A stretch of 64,000 nucleotides of DNA from the NCBI RefSeq assembly GCF_000003815.2, contig NC_049984.1, positions 21,922,383 through 21,986,382 of the forward strand, read 5' to 3'. Positions 21,401 to 33,130 of the stretch are shown in pieces. The stretch is from Branchiostoma floridae. Taxonomy: Eukaryota; Chordata; Leptocardii; Amphioxiformes; Branchiostomatidae. The first letter of the stretch is position 1; each line of letters opens with the position of its first letter. Under the pieces are notes generated by a model. That model made no database searches. It was not told where the DNA came from and saw only the letters and a list, made by a program, of their open reading frames with translations. Both the position numbers and the translations under genes were made by a program.

Positions 21401-21599
21401 ATGCAGTTTCTATGTACAGTGTACCGTATTATACTTGAATTTATTTATTTCACATCCATCAGGACGACCTCCAACTGCCATCTCCTATCAACCCTGACCC
21501 TGAGCAGTTGCCAACCTTGACAGTCAAGGTCGAGAGATTTGCAGAACTGCTAAGGCTGAAAGGAGCTTTAGAATTTGCGTATTGATCATCCCATGCGAC

Positions 21600-21745
21600 C
21601 CGACATACCAACGAACCAGCTATCTCTCCGAGAGACGTCAACGTGTGGTCATCCAGGGAGTAGGTTCTGAATGGAAGTTCCCATTAGCCGGAGTACCACA
21701 AGGTTCCGTCATAGGACCAACGCTTTTTATGTATATATAATACAA
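21600..21745 (+). pseudogene. Non-LTR reverse transcriptase fragment
   Basis: Reads 'SYLSERRQRVVIQGVGSEWK' then 'FPLAGVPQGSVIGPTLFMYI' before a stop. 'SYL..R.Q.V........+..GVPQGSVIGP.LF..YI' is the classic RT block 3-4 of Jockey/CR1/I-type elements. The YxDD block that should follow within about 60 residues is missing, so this is a small remnant. Confidence 0.7.
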
Positions 21746-22210
21746 CCAAAGACGATCATCAGTGGATGAGAACATTATATGCATTTATCACACCATGTTC
21801 TGTTTACCATTATACACATCTATACGATATCAATGCAATAAAGTAATTAATGTAATAAAGTTACTTGGCTCTGTGATTCTCTTGTGGTGTGGTTATTTTC
21901 TTTCATCAGTAATAAAGACAAGGTAGAAGTAGAGTGTAAACGACTACGGCACTTCCATGCTATGACTCATTATAAGATGTAAATAAATACTTGTTTAAAT
22001 TCAGTTTCAGGTGTAACCATCTCCAGTATCTCAATGATAAAACTCAGTGTAAGGTGTAAACACCTACTCAACCCCATATTAAGTTTCAGCAAACCGGACC
22101 GAGATTTAACCAGGTTACCATAACTAACTTGAATACTTGCCATAAAACATTCATATGAACATAAATGAACGCATTGTGATTGTTTTTCTTTGTTCTTTTT
22201 CCACGGACAG

Positions 22211-22937
22211 CACTCGATACACGAGATGGAAGATAGTCATCCAGGCGGGCACAGACGGATATTCGCGTATGTGTACATTTATGGGCGCAACTAACAGAAA
22301 CACGGCTGCTAACATGAAGCAGGCGTTTCTACGTGGAGTCCGTGAGTTTGGGTGGCCCTCCAGAATACGTACGGACCAAGGCGGAGAAAACAATGACATC
22401 ATAAAATTAATCACCGAAGTTTGAGGTCCTGAACACAATCCCCATTTTGTAGGCTCGTCTGTACATAATACTCGAATCGAGCGCTTCTGGCGGGACGTGA
22501 GACAGGAATGTACCCAGGCATACATGGACTTTTTCTGGCAGTAAGAGAGGGAAGGTGTTTTAGATGCCGACGTAGATGATGCGGCACTCCATTACGTATT
22601 TCTGCCACGGTTGAATAGAGACATGGCAATATTTAGGGAGTGGCGAAATAATCACAAGGTTAGAACATCAAAATCAAAAACGCCCATACAGCTTTTCCTG
22701 CAAGGCTTTCTGAAAATTTTTAGATCAGACTACACATCCGTTAGGGAGTATTTCAATAACACTGCACCAGCAAACGTAGAGGACTTTATTGACGAGGAAT
22801 TCGACCCTATGCTACTTGATTTGCCTGGCGAGATTTTATCTGACCTTCACGATCAAGTTGATCCACTGTCAGATAGTAACAGCGGGGGACGTGATCTGTA
22901 TCTTCAGGCACGAGAAATCATAAAAAGGAACAACTAG
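22211..22937 (+). pseudogene. Integrase-core (rve-like) transposase gene, two stops
   Basis: One continuous frame begins right after a TTTCCACGGACAG acceptor and runs to TAG at 22,935. It is interrupted only by TGA at 22,422-22,424 and one TAA near 22,543. Blocks in order: 'RWKIVIQAGTDGYSRMCTFM' (first Asp), 'FGWPSRIRTDQGGENNDI' (second Asp), 'SSVHNTRIERFWRDVRQ' (Glu, about 35 residues after the second Asp), 'ALHYVFLPRLNRDMAIFREW', 'SKSKTPIQLFLQG'. The layout matches a DDE integrase family common in fish and invertebrate genomes ('HGGIDGYSR', 'R.D.GGEN', 'RIERLWRD', related to Ginger-type or rve/rva_4 domains). Few lesions imply recent inactivation or readthrough alleles. Upstream exons should hold a helix-turn-helix, which I did not identify. 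Confidence 0.65.
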
Positions 22938-23239
22938 CAAACTACCAAACTTGAACTAGCTTGGATAACTGACCCCAACCCAATTTCAAAAATGTATATC
23001 GTGAAGATTTTTTTTTATGTCGGGCTGGGGTCTCCTATCCAGGCTAAACTTGAACAGCACAGTGCCTCCCCATGTCATAAATGAAAGCCAGCCAAGACAA
23101 AGTCTGCAAAGGATTATGATTGTTTCAACTACTAAGTTAGTTATATGTTATATATTGATTGTGATATGTAATGTGAATGTCTTTGATTTACCAAGAATGA
23201 CACACTGTATTGTTTACCCAAGTCGGGCCAAGACTAGTA

Positions 23240-25300
23240 AAGGAATCCACTTAAGTGATTACGTCTGTTTTTGCTGTAGTAAATCAGTCAACCTCTGTCA
23301 TTGTGATTCGTAACAGGTCAACTGATAGAACACATACCCAAGATATCCGTGAATTATCTTTATGCAAGTTCCTCTCATCTTTAATAGAAGATGGAGATTA
23401 TTTCTTCCCCACCTCTCTCTACTCAGGACAACATAAAAAAGATGAATCACTTTTACTGTCATTTGCTCGCTTTGTTTGGATTTGCTACGTATTCAGACGA
23501 CGCACTGGACAAGTTAAAATAGGTTTGGAGGCTAGTAGCCGGCCAGTTGTGTGCATTGTCACTGAAGGAATTCCAGCATAAGAGCGGGAAGTGTAGAACT
23601 GGCCTTACACGGACTCGGCCACCCAGAGGTTAAATTTCAAAGAAATTGGTGGGGGCTGCTTTTCAGTCTTTGTCAGAACAGGCACGAAATGCATATGTCT
23701 TTAGTCACCTGTCCAAATGCCACTTTAATGCGGTTATGGCTGGTTTAGATTTCCCACCAGATATTAATGACACACCAGAGGTACATGTGGACAGCTTTTT
23801 ATCATTGTCCTACTGCTTAATGCTGTAGGACTGCAGGATTTGTAGGACTGCAGGATTTCTACAATACAGTGAAGAAATCTATTTATCCAATCACTACAAT
23901 GTAATTCTACTGATTCTTAAGTTAAAACCCCGTTCAATTTTTTTCTTAGGATAACGAAGGGATGTAAATGATCCACCCAAGGCAGTGCTCCAAGCCATTT
24001 GGGCATAACTCACATACCATATACTAAAAATATACATGTCCAATAACACCAAATGCTCTGGTTAAGTTTTGTTCTTTCCACAAGCAACAGTTCAAACATG
24101 TGGCTGTATTGCTAAACACTGCCTGTGTGACATTTGTTGCCACCTTGCAACTGTATAATGTTGAGGCTCTTTCCCCGACACCTGATGACATTGACAATGT
24201 AAATGCTCTGTTTTCTGTACCGCACATCCATAAATGCACGTCTATCCAGACCTTCAGGGATGTTAAGCTCAAGCAAATTGTTGGAAAGATAGTGAACATG
24301 TGTACCAAATTAATTATCGATGTGGCAGCTTTCGGGAAAATTGAAAGAAATTTTGAACGGTTATTATTTCCCCTTTCATTCATCTAAATTTTTTTTTAAC
24401 AAGAAAATTCCGCATGCCGGTGTTTACAAAAACAACTTTGCAATTAGCCTTCGGACATAATCTTGAATTAAAGTTAAGATAATTTCCATTCTGTCATTAA
24501 GATAAACATGGGGCACCACATCCTCCAACAATGCCACAGGAAGCAGAGAGCATGCCCCATATATACCTGGCAATAACTAGATCCTTTCTTTAGCATACAT
24601 TGATTGAGGTGCATACTTAAATGGAGAAAGTATGGTAGTAAAGTAAGTAGTAAGGGCACTCGTCGGTCTCGCAGGACCATGAGTAGTACTAAATTCTACA
24701 CAATGGTATGGTACTTCATCTGTAATTCCAGATGAGTCCCATTCTGTTTCGGAGAAAGAAAAGAAGGGATTGTGTGGCGCAGGCAATTTTGATTGTCACA
24801 TGCAGCCTGTGGTGAGTCTGAATCTCTCATTTTTTGGCTCAAAAAGTTGTCAAGAAGAGGGTATGGGCGTGTTTGCCAAGCAGTTTGAGAAGTACATGAG
24901 CTGCACCCAACCAACAACAGACAACCACAACCCAGGCCCTGACCACAACCCGTTTCCGTATGGAAGCCTACTATGATATATCGCTAGTACAACTCCATTA
25001 ATTGAATGCTATGGTGAGGTTATGTTCTTTCTACAGGCAACAGTTCGCACAATGTTGAGGTTCTTTCCCGAGACTATTAAGCGAAGACATACGATCTAAG
25101 AACATTAAACGCTGGCATGGTGTTAGCTGCGAGCTAGAAGCCACTCTGATTCCTCTCCCGGCGGTCGCTTCCTTCGGCCACTGCCTAGTGTGCAGTTACA
25201 TTACAGAAAGCATTTTTTTTCCTAACACCATAGATTTTGGAATATAGAGCGGTCACTATTTATAACAAGTGCATTTTGACTATTTACTTACAATACATTT
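23240..25300. other. No recognised gene; a few open frames
   Basis: Plus frames at 23,255-23,581, 23,646-23,828 and 24,100-24,387 look partly protein-like ('SLIEDGDYFFPTSLYSG', 'SEQARNAYVFSHLSKCHFNA', 'FSVPHIHKCTSIQTFRD') but match nothing I know. The rest is AT-rich. Confidence 0.25.
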
Positions 25301-25554
25301 TCAATCATCAGTACGACAATGACGAGGAAAATGAAGCAGAAAAGCGTCAAAGACAGCTCGAGCTACAGTGGGGAGAGGAAAACCGTATCCTGGGCGCGCT
25401 GGAGATGCTGTTTGACAGCCCAGATATTTTCAATCATCAGTACGACAATGACGAGGAAAATAAAGCAAAAAAGCGTCAAAGACAGCTTGAGCTACAGTGC
25501 GGAGAGGAAAACCGAACTCAGGCCACGCTGGATATGCTGTTTGACAGCCCAGAC
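25297..25554. repeat. 129-bp tandem duplication (2 units)
   Basis: ATTTTCAATCATCAGTACGA at 25,297 and again at 25,426. About 90 percent identical across 129 bp, in-frame, and it preserves an AG splice acceptor in both units. Confidence 0.9.
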
Positions 25555-25609
25555 AAGCTGATCCGGGACTTTGCGAGGAAGAAATGGCAACAGGCCATGA
25601 TTCAATTCC
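25315..25609 (+). CDS. Exon with duplicated 43-residue unit, unknown protein
   Basis: Open from a TTTCAATCATCAG acceptor to a CACC|GTACGT donor. Encodes two copies of a charged helical unit ('YDNDEENEAEKRQRQLELQW', 'GEENRILGALEMLFDSPD', then the second copy), followed by 'KLIRDFARKKWQQAMIQFH'. The underlying DNA repeat is 129 bp (25,297-25,425 and 25,426-25,554). The unit includes the acceptor itself, so the second acceptor now lies inside coding sequence as 'IFNHQ'. The highly charged composition suggests a coiled-coil linker. Family unknown. Confidence 0.45.
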
Positions 25610-25904
25610 ACCGTACGTTATTCGTTTTCTCTTCATTGCAACAATCCCAGGCTGAGACATTGATATCAGTATTAGCTTTAATGAAAAAGTACATAAAAAC
25701 AAAGTTTTGACAAGCTGGTAATGATATACAAAAAGTACTCATGCATCTTTCACAGATCTGTTGATGGTCTAGATATATAGCTGGATTGTATTTGTATTGA
25801 TTTAAAGTTGTGTAAGATTGAACAATGGCCAAGATGGTCTATTGGAGTGTCCACTTTGTATTAAGTAGATGGTGAATTCCATTACCGGCTGGGTCATACA
25901 AAAG

Positions 25905-26208
25905 ACTCAAAATACAATTAATTGCTAAAATGTATATCGTTAAAAGTAGACATTTAAAAATTTCTACAATAGATTTTTTTTTAGCCTATGTACATTATTA
26001 TTACAAAGTAGAATACATCATTGCTCAAAACTTACATAAAACTTGTTAAAGTGGGGACCCATTGGTTATGCACTGTTAAATTAATTTAGTTGGGAAATGC
26101 AAGTTGTCTTTCCTGGTTTAGGTTGCTTTTTTGTACATCCACTTTGTATGTTCTTTCTTGTTTTCAAAAATTAATAAAGATTATTTAAAAAAAAAAACTC
26201 AAAATACA
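25905..26208 (+). mobile_element. Retroposed insert with poly(A) tail and 12-bp target duplication
   Basis: Direct repeats ACTCAAAATACA at 25,905-25,916 and 26,197-26,208 flank a 280-bp segment that ends AATAAAGATTATTT plus an A-run of about 11. This is the structure of an L1-type retroposition product: a 5'-truncated non-LTR element or a retroposed 3'UTR. The body encodes nothing. An exact TSD implies a young insertion. Confidence 0.75.
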
Positions 26209-26539
26209 TATTTATATCCACATACATGTATCTGAAAATTTAACTTATTCAATGAAAGTGGATCTAATGCATGGCCTATGCAGAGGGCCAGAGATAGAAT
26301 AATGAAATAAGAAGTCGTGTGTCAAAGTACATTACCCTGAACAGCCAAAAAAAAACACTATCTTGGAGAAGTATGTACGGAACAAGAGACGTATCTTCTT
26401 AGAAGCAACTGCGATGTAGCAGCTCTGGAGGGAAATTAGAGCAGCTTTTAGCACAATGTTATTTTGATATACTAACAGTGTAATTTATGTTAATCTGAAT
26501 ATAGATTACTGAATATACAGTACTTTTTTTCTTGCTTTC

Positions 26540-26650
26540 AGAAATGAGCGGACAAAGTACTACAAGCATATTAAAAAAGGGGCAACCCAGACAAGTACAT
26601 ATCAAGTATCATTGACGAGATGGATCAAATTGAGTTCTTAGTGAAATAAG
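26540..26650 (+). pseudogene. DUF7869-type family fragment ('PDKY..I.D.MDQ' block)
   Basis: Across one frameshift the plus strand reads 'KYYKHIKKG' and then 'NPDKYISSIIDEMDQIE'. The block 'PDKYLSIIIDGMDQ' precedes the catalytic-like region in the transposon family whose C-terminal part is seen at 15,549-15,880. Very short, so only suggestive. Confidence 0.35.
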
Positions 26651-27440
26651 ATTTTAGTTTTGTCTTTATAGTTTCCAGTATATTGGGAAATGAGATACTC
26701 TTGCATATCAATTTTTCTGACACGAGATACGGATATACATGCAACATTACAGGGTTGCTATCATGATCAGTGTATACTTTGCTATTCAATTATATCAAGC
26801 ATGAAACAAGTCCATTCTTCTAATGTTGCCAGGATGAAAGTCAAGAGCCCATGAGTACACACATCACCAGAGCCATTGACCATGGGCTGAACAACATTCA
26901 TGCCGCCATTGATGTACAAAACTTCCCGCACAACACATTCAAGCTTTTTCATTGGGCATGGATTGTATGGCAAAGTGTCCAGGGTTGAGTTCCCAGTTGA
27001 TGAAGGTGCACCAAATCATTTAAAAAGAATCAGGAATGTCATGTCCAGGAGATAGACTGTCCTGGCAATAAAGACATTATACACTGGTCCTCGGCGGGCC
27101 AATATGTTGCTCGTAAGCAAATGAGCAAGAAAATGTCTCTAATACACCAATTCATGAAATCCAGCGGTATATTCTAGTAAGCAATATGAGGAAAAAAATA
27201 GATGTTGATAGAGTAAATTGAGTGTTTTTGAAAGCCATTTCTGGTCACACTTATGAATTCTGGCTCCTGAGACTTGACTATCTGGCCACCGTCACATCTG
27301 GTAGTACGGCTGGGGAGAAGGACTCGAGAAAAGATCGAGTGACCGGAGGGCCCGAGAGCGAAGGGCGGCATGAGCAATGGATGCACTAACCGAAGAGCTA
27401 CCTAATGTAGGATGATGTATGTGCTATGCAAGATGTGATT
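26651..27440. other. No gene recognised
   Basis: AT-rich. Short open frames on the minus strand (26,782-26,973 and 27,174-27,386) have no known motif. Confidence 0.3.
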
Positions 27441-27600
27441 TCTCTCGCCTGGGCCAGTATGGCCTGAAGCTCCGCCCTGATGAATGTCATTTGTTTTGCA
27501 CGTCCGTCAAATATCTATGACACATTGTAAACTTAGTAGTAGTCACAGACACAGACCAAACCGCAGCTCTTCGTGACTGGCCTATTCTGACCACCTTTTC
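27441..27600 (+). pseudogene. Gypsy RT C-terminal fragment
   Basis: Reads 'GQYGLKLRPDECHLF', 'SVKYL.HIV', then 'TDQTAALRDWP' across frameshifts. 'L..YGLKL.P.KC.F....V.YLGH.+S..G+...P.K..A+..WP' is the end of the Ty3/Gypsy RT domain. Isolated scrap, with no protease, RNase H or integrase next to it. Confidence 0.6.
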
Positions 27601-27686
27601 TCAAATTAGGCAAACTATTCCAATGAAACAGCATTTAAAAATGTCTGGAACGAAAATATCTTCTGTTTCACTCAATTTTGGGTTCA

Positions 27687-27828
27687 ACATCCAACAAACC
27701 CATCTAACTAAGCTGAACCAGCCCCCACTGAGCCAGAGGCACAGTCCCCGAAGTCTGGGTTTCCAAGAGGCTGGACAGCTGTTAGACTAAACCTGACTGA
27801 CTAACAAACCCTGAGTTAATTGGATGTT
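27687..27828 (+). mobile_element. About 140-bp MITE-like repeat, copy 1
   Basis: Ends are inverted (ACATCCAACAAAC... and ...GTTAATTGGATGT). Internal CCACTGAGCCAGAGGCACAG and CCCCGAAGTCTGGGTTTCCA are identical to the copy at 40,794-40,929, same orientation. Confidence 0.7.
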
Positions 27829-29450
27829 CTGCCACTAGCCTAGAAATTAAATACATGTCATCAGTTATGTGTCACAATTTGATTTGCCACCAATGATAAC
27901 GACTTTGTTGTTAAACATTGTTCGGGGAGGCTCCTGCTATGATCAGATGCTGCACGCTGGCTTCGTTGAACAATGATATTGGCTTTGACGCCTAAAGTAT
28001 GACACATTGGAGCTCTTTGTGGAATAAGATATCATTCAGGTGGTCTGCTCAACTGACTGCCGTTCGCCTCATGTCAAGAGCTTCTGTAGAGGAAACAGGC
28101 ATAAAGAACAATAAATAGTTGAGTAATGGTACTCATGATACTGATGTCGCCGGTTGGGACCGACCAAAAAATATGATAGATATCAATGAAATAGGCCGGG
28201 CATTTGTGACAGAGATAGCACGAGCATATTTTGGCCAGCGAAAAAAAAACTTGGAGGTGGTACACCTAGGCACATGTTTTTTTCCTTAAGATACATTTTA
28301 CAAAATGTACATTATGTACACAACACTACTTCTAGGTTAAGACGTCACCATACAAAACACAAACAGGATGTAAATTTTTATCAAACAAGTCGTTCGAGAA
28401 AACCGCCTACAGTAGTGCAGAGTTCCCGTCCGCCGACAAGTTAACAACATAATCCTTCACAGATGTCACCCCACGGCCGGCCTCACATATTTTAGTTGCT
28501 TGTCAAGAGTCGCGGATAAAATCGGGTGTATATCATCAAAATAGTACAATGAACCTTGCCTGGCATCAAAAACTACTAGTTCGGGTCAAAATCATGAGGG
28601 TGAGGACAGACTTTTGGTTGCGAGACACATGCAAGAACCTTCCTTTAACCCCAAATGGCGTGGATAAAGCAAGGAGGTTATCCTAATACCTCCTTAGATA
28701 AAGTGACCGACGGATTTAATCGATTCCCCTACCAAGAATTCGTTCACATAAGACATATGAGCTACCACATTGTTTAAGAAGTTCTTTCCACATTATACTG
28801 ACAATAGTGAGAGACAATTTGAAATGGAAAAGGACCTCTTTTCTGACTCATCCGAGCACCCACCTCTCGCCACCGCCTTTCTTCTCCAACTGAAGCTGGA
28901 TGACAGTACGACGGGAAGTACTGCTCATATCCATCCGCCACGAGAATGGTTAGCTGTAAAGCTCCAAATAATACATCGAAAACAACTAATTTGTTTACTT
29001 TAAAAAGTAATTAATATACCTAAATCCGGAAAATAATGCCACCTACCTAATACAATGTAACAAACACTAATTCGATGGATGCTTTGTCCTTGCGGGGAAC
29101 TATTTTCTGGCGGCACTTGAGTACATCCTGTCTGGGGAGGGTATTCGGTAGCGTTGGGTATCAAGGCTGTGGAGGCTCACTTAGGGTTTGTCGGTGTGTC
29201 GGGTTCGGAGAATGACAAATTGCCATTGGTCCTTTAGCCTTGGTGGCTCTATTTGTTGCTCCATGGCAAGAAGAAATATATTTCGTATACTCTATTGAAA
29301 GATTGCGGTAAAAATAAATACAAAAATGATGATGATGAAATATTCGGCATACAATACATTCCAATTTTCCGATCGTGAAGATGTTGGTGTTTATATGTGT
29401 ACTAGAGTTCAAATGTATCTGATTCTGATTTTTTTTTCCATATATCAGAA
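27829..29450. other. No recognised gene
   Basis: Mostly AT-rich. A plus frame at 28,770-29,003 has no known motif. A short dispersed repeat (CTGGCGGCACTTGAGTACAT...) at about 29,110-29,160 recurs at about 41,742. Confidence 0.3.
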
Positions 29451-29579
29451 TTTAATATGTAGGAAATAGGAGAACCAGGATGTGTCAGAGGAGGCCATCA
29501 GCATTGTAGCCGATGCAAGGCACGCGCAGAGGCGAACTCCCAACCCAAGTTTAACAGGGAATAAGAGTAGCAGAAGAGA

Positions 29580-30280
29580 ACTTGGAGCAAGGACAAGAGG
29601 CAGCAGAAGTGTTTTATGAAGGCATCCTAGAGGAGTTAGAAAAACAAACTAAAAGGGTACAAGGTGTTGTCAGTATATCTTACCCAATCCACATACGTAC
29701 TGTATGATCCCGGCCACTATACTAACATCTGGTTTGAATAAAAGTTACTCTGGCATAGACACCACGTCAAGACGTGCTTCTTATAGCCCTGTAAATACAA
29801 CTGTTGAACACAAGGAACAAGGTATGGAAAGACATACACAGCACAGGTTCGCCTAACTTACTATCACTTGCTCACCTTAGGAGTCTCCAGCAATATTATT
29901 CAGGATGTTGTCAAAGCTGTTCTGGATACTCTCACACAAATCAACATGGACAGTGTTGCATTACCCGGGCGAACAACGACGCAATGGGTCAAAATTGAAG
30001 CTGGACATTTGGCCAACATAAAAGGCTTCAAAGAGTGGATGAAATAAGGAGCGGAAACAAAGAATTCGAAGTGACATATCAGTCAGACCATACAACACGA
30101 GACCAGTCACATAATGTGATCTTGAGACAAGAAGGAGGCCAAAGTGACAGTGTTTTCGTTGGCCCTGGCACCAGTCTGCAACGAGACAGCGGATATAATC
30201 GATAAAAACTGTGTGCAGCATCTGATGTCAACATTTGAGGAGATGGGCAAGGTGGCGGACACAATAGGAGTAGATGGTAG
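29580..30280 (+). pseudogene. Unknown transposon-like gene remnant
   Basis: Coding-like text crosses frames: 'EENLEQGQEAAEVFYEGILE' (29,578-29,660), 'GVSSNIIQDVVKAVLDTLTQ' and 'WVKIEAGHLANIKGFKEW' (29,880-30,045), 'EAKVTVFSLALAPVCNETAD' (30,135-30,200). This suggests one degraded protein with several frameshifts. I cannot assign a family. The neighbouring remnants suggest a transposon source. Confidence 0.3.
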
Positions 30281-30378
30281 TTTTTAAAATGTTTCTGCAA
30301 TAAAAACACATGAAGAACATATTCGCACAGTCGCACATACAGACATTTACAAAAACTCGTAAGTGCTCCCAACGTTGA

Positions 30379-30606
30379 GTGATTCCGTGCCAGGCAGGCG
30401 GCCTGCCCGTCCTAACCCGGAAGCCTCAGCTTAAAGATAAAAATGCAATAAAGACTGATGCTAAAATCAATGATATTTGGAAGGTTGTAAGGTATATTCC
30501 TGTTGAAAAAATCCCTAAGGTGACAATTGCAAAGGCCATCAGAAATTCAGAGATTGTATCTGTAAAGTTCACATCAGCCCCACGGCATGAAATACGCAAA
30601 AACTAG
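30379..30606 (+). CDS. Unknown open frame
   Basis: Plus frame with 'TDAKINDIWKVVRYIPVEKI' and 'VTIAKAIRNSEIVSVKFTSA'. Protein-like but unrecognised. May continue the remnant before it. Confidence 0.25.
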   Translation: MIPCQAGGLPVLTRKPQLKDKNAIKTDAKINDIWKVVRYIPVEKIPKVTIAKAIRNSEIVSVKFTSAPRHEIRKN

Positions 30607-31019
30607 TACAGCAATATTAATGGCTTTAGTGGAACAATCACTGTATTAAAGAGGGGCAAGTGGCCTCCAGATGACAAAAGGAATACCTGGAATAGTGACC
30701 TGTCAAAACTATGATAGTATAAATGTGTTCAAAGATGTGTACATATGTATGTAAACATTAACTGTGCGTATGAACCAAGCATACCGAAGATCAGCCTAGA
30801 AGACCTAAAGACGAACCAGGGCCTCAACGAGCAAAAAAAGGTACAAACGTTCCGTGGACACGTCTGAAAGAGGCATACCTCCACGAGAACACCAACGCCA
30901 GGGCACCTGTGTGCTGGAGCTGTTGGATGTTGTTAGCTTGCACACCTCTGAGTCCAGGTGTGCCTCCTGTATATTTCTATAGCTTTTTTACTCCCCGTAT
31001 CGTCTCGACTTCATTCAAT

Positions 31020-31250
31020 TGGAAAGAACCTAACAGAGGTGTTGTACAGGCTGGAACTGGCTGGGCTCACAGTCAAACCAAGTGTTGTGGTACTAGAGGA
31101 AGATGATAGGACAGAGAGAGGTCTCTACAGCCAGCAAGGTTGCGGCCATACAAGCCACCCCAATCCCGAAGACCAAGAAGCAAGTGCGCGCCTTCTTACG
31201 AATTGTGAATTACAATCGGGATATTGGTTTAAGAAAGGCCAGCCCAATGT
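31020..31250 (+). pseudogene. Gypsy RT C-terminal fragment
   Basis: Reads 'LTEVLYRLELAGLTVKPS' and, after a shift, 'KVAAIQATPIPKTKKQVRAF' and 'LRIVNYNRDI'. The run 'L..AGLT+.PSKC ... K+.AI...P.P.TKK.+R.FLG+..Y.R.+' marks the end of the Gypsy RT palm and connection. Frameshifted remnant. Confidence 0.65.
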
Positions 31251-32222
31251 AGTCAACTAGGACGAGGATTGCGGAATTGCGGCACTGAGAGAAGTGGCAA
31301 AGGACTGTAGCACTGAAATATGGTTTTCGTCAAGCTGCAAGCATACTGGAGGATTGCATTCTACCAGATATTCTCGGCCGCTGGTACACAAGGAAGATGA
31401 CTTTTCCTCCGAGTATAATAAATAGACAAGAATGGCATTTTTGGTAGTGTGAGTAACCCACTGACAGAACTGAAGTCGCATTTATCAAAGATGAACACAC
31501 TCGTTGAGCATCAACAAAATGAGAAATCACCTGAAGACGTACAGTAAGGCCAGTATTGATGCAGTCAAAAACACTGCCCAAACAGAACTCAAATCACTGG
31601 TAAGAAATGATGCCATTTTTGCTTACAATGCTGATACCGCAACTGACATTGCAAAGATGACCCTACTTTCTATGACAGAAGAGATCAAACACCAGTACGG
31701 GAAAACTGTATCAAGAATGATGTTATTGGCGACAAGGACACCTCGATGAGAGCATTGAGACACAACCGAGCCGAGCTGCGACAGTGATCGTGATTTCAAG
31801 ACCGTGGCGCTGCTGGTTTTGCACATGGGGGCGCTGAAGCAGACGGGATCCCACGGGACATACAAAATGTCGAATGGTAGGAACGGCTTTGACGTTATTT
31901 CTGCAGTGCCCGAATTGCAAGAAGAAAGTGATTGGTTGGAGCGAGCCCATTCTTTAGCAGCTGATATGGGTGTCACGAGGTGACATCGTCCTGGTGTGGG
32001 GAGTGTCACCCGGGTAATTGGGAGCAGATGTACAGGGGTTTGAGAAGGGACACGTATCAGGGTAGGGGATTCCAGCTAGAGACGCCGACAGGGTAGGACG
32101 TGCCCAGATTGTCCTGAATAAAGGTTATCATCTCCGCAACATCATGCCTCTGTCCTGATCCTTGACTTGACTCACTACCATGCCACCGTGACATGGGACA
32201 CCGTCAACAGTTTCCCATTGTG
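31251..32222. other. No firm gene; coding-like text
   Basis: Plus frames at 31,504-31,749 and about 31,795-31,980 ('VALLVLHMGALKQTGSHGTY', 'SDWLERAHSLAADMGVT') look protein-like but are unrecognised. They may be upstream exons of the DUF6729-type pseudogene that follows. Confidence 0.25.
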
Positions 32223-32846
32223 TTGACATATCGCCTGGCTTGCGACATCAGGGTCATTCGTCTTCTCCGGCAGAGAGGGCTGGGAAATAGTGCATCCCAA
32301 CTCCGGAAGAAGCTTGCAGAACAGCACAGAGGCTTGAATTTGTAAGACTATGTAAGACAGACTGTCTTTCATTCAAGTCGGATACCTCGGCAAGTGGATT
32401 AGTTTCACCCCCAGATGTTGCAGATCCTCCATCATTCGTGTCTATCCCGCAGTTCCGCTGGCTCCTCACCGTGTACCTTCGAGACATCAAGGACAGACTG
32501 GACGGGGTAAAATGAGCCATTACATCTACATTTGGAACAATCCTGAAACTGGACTCTACAAACAAGATGGTCCGAAAGCTAGCAGGTCTCGATGCGGGCA
32601 CAGCTTCGTGGGTAACTAATGTAGGGAATGAACGCGGTGAGGTGCTGATGAGTGTGCTGACAGCAGCTGAAGGTGCTGGACTCATTAGTGTGGCTGAAGG
32701 ACTAACGAGAAGATACAAGGAAGCTGAGGTCCCTCCCTCCTGTAATTCTGTATGTGGATAGCAAATGTTGCAGTGATTACTGTGGTGATTCCTGCAGTGA
32801 ACTGTCGACAACGGGCAAGTACAAGAGGTTGTTTCACGAATGGAAA

Positions 32847-33130
32847 ATCTACACATCCGCTTAGATGTTTGGCATTTTTTGAGGAGGCTAGCAATAGGAT
32901 GTAATACAAAGTCCCACCAGTCGTATAGTGTGTTCATGAGGAGACTCTCACAGTGTGTATATTTGAGTGGAGTGATGAGGACTTGAAACAACTGAAGACT
33001 GCCAAAAAAGATCTACACATCCGCCTAGATATTTGGCATTCTATGAGGAGGCTAGCAATCGGATGTAACACCGAGTCCCACCAGTTGTATGGTGTGTTCA
33101 TGGGGAGGCTCTCACAGTGTGTAGGTGTGT
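32847..33130. repeat. 164-bp partial tandem duplication in DUF6729 copy 1
   Basis: ATCTACACATCCGC...TCACAGTGTGTA begins at 32,847 and again at 33,011. Both encode the 'RLD.WH..RRLAIGCNT' block. The second is the less damaged unit (TESHQLYGVFMGRLSQC). Confidence 0.8.

Noticed and set aside
32254-32991. 245-codon minus-strand frame
   Set aside because: Antisense shadow of the DUF6729-type blocks, whose plus-strand motifs are clear.
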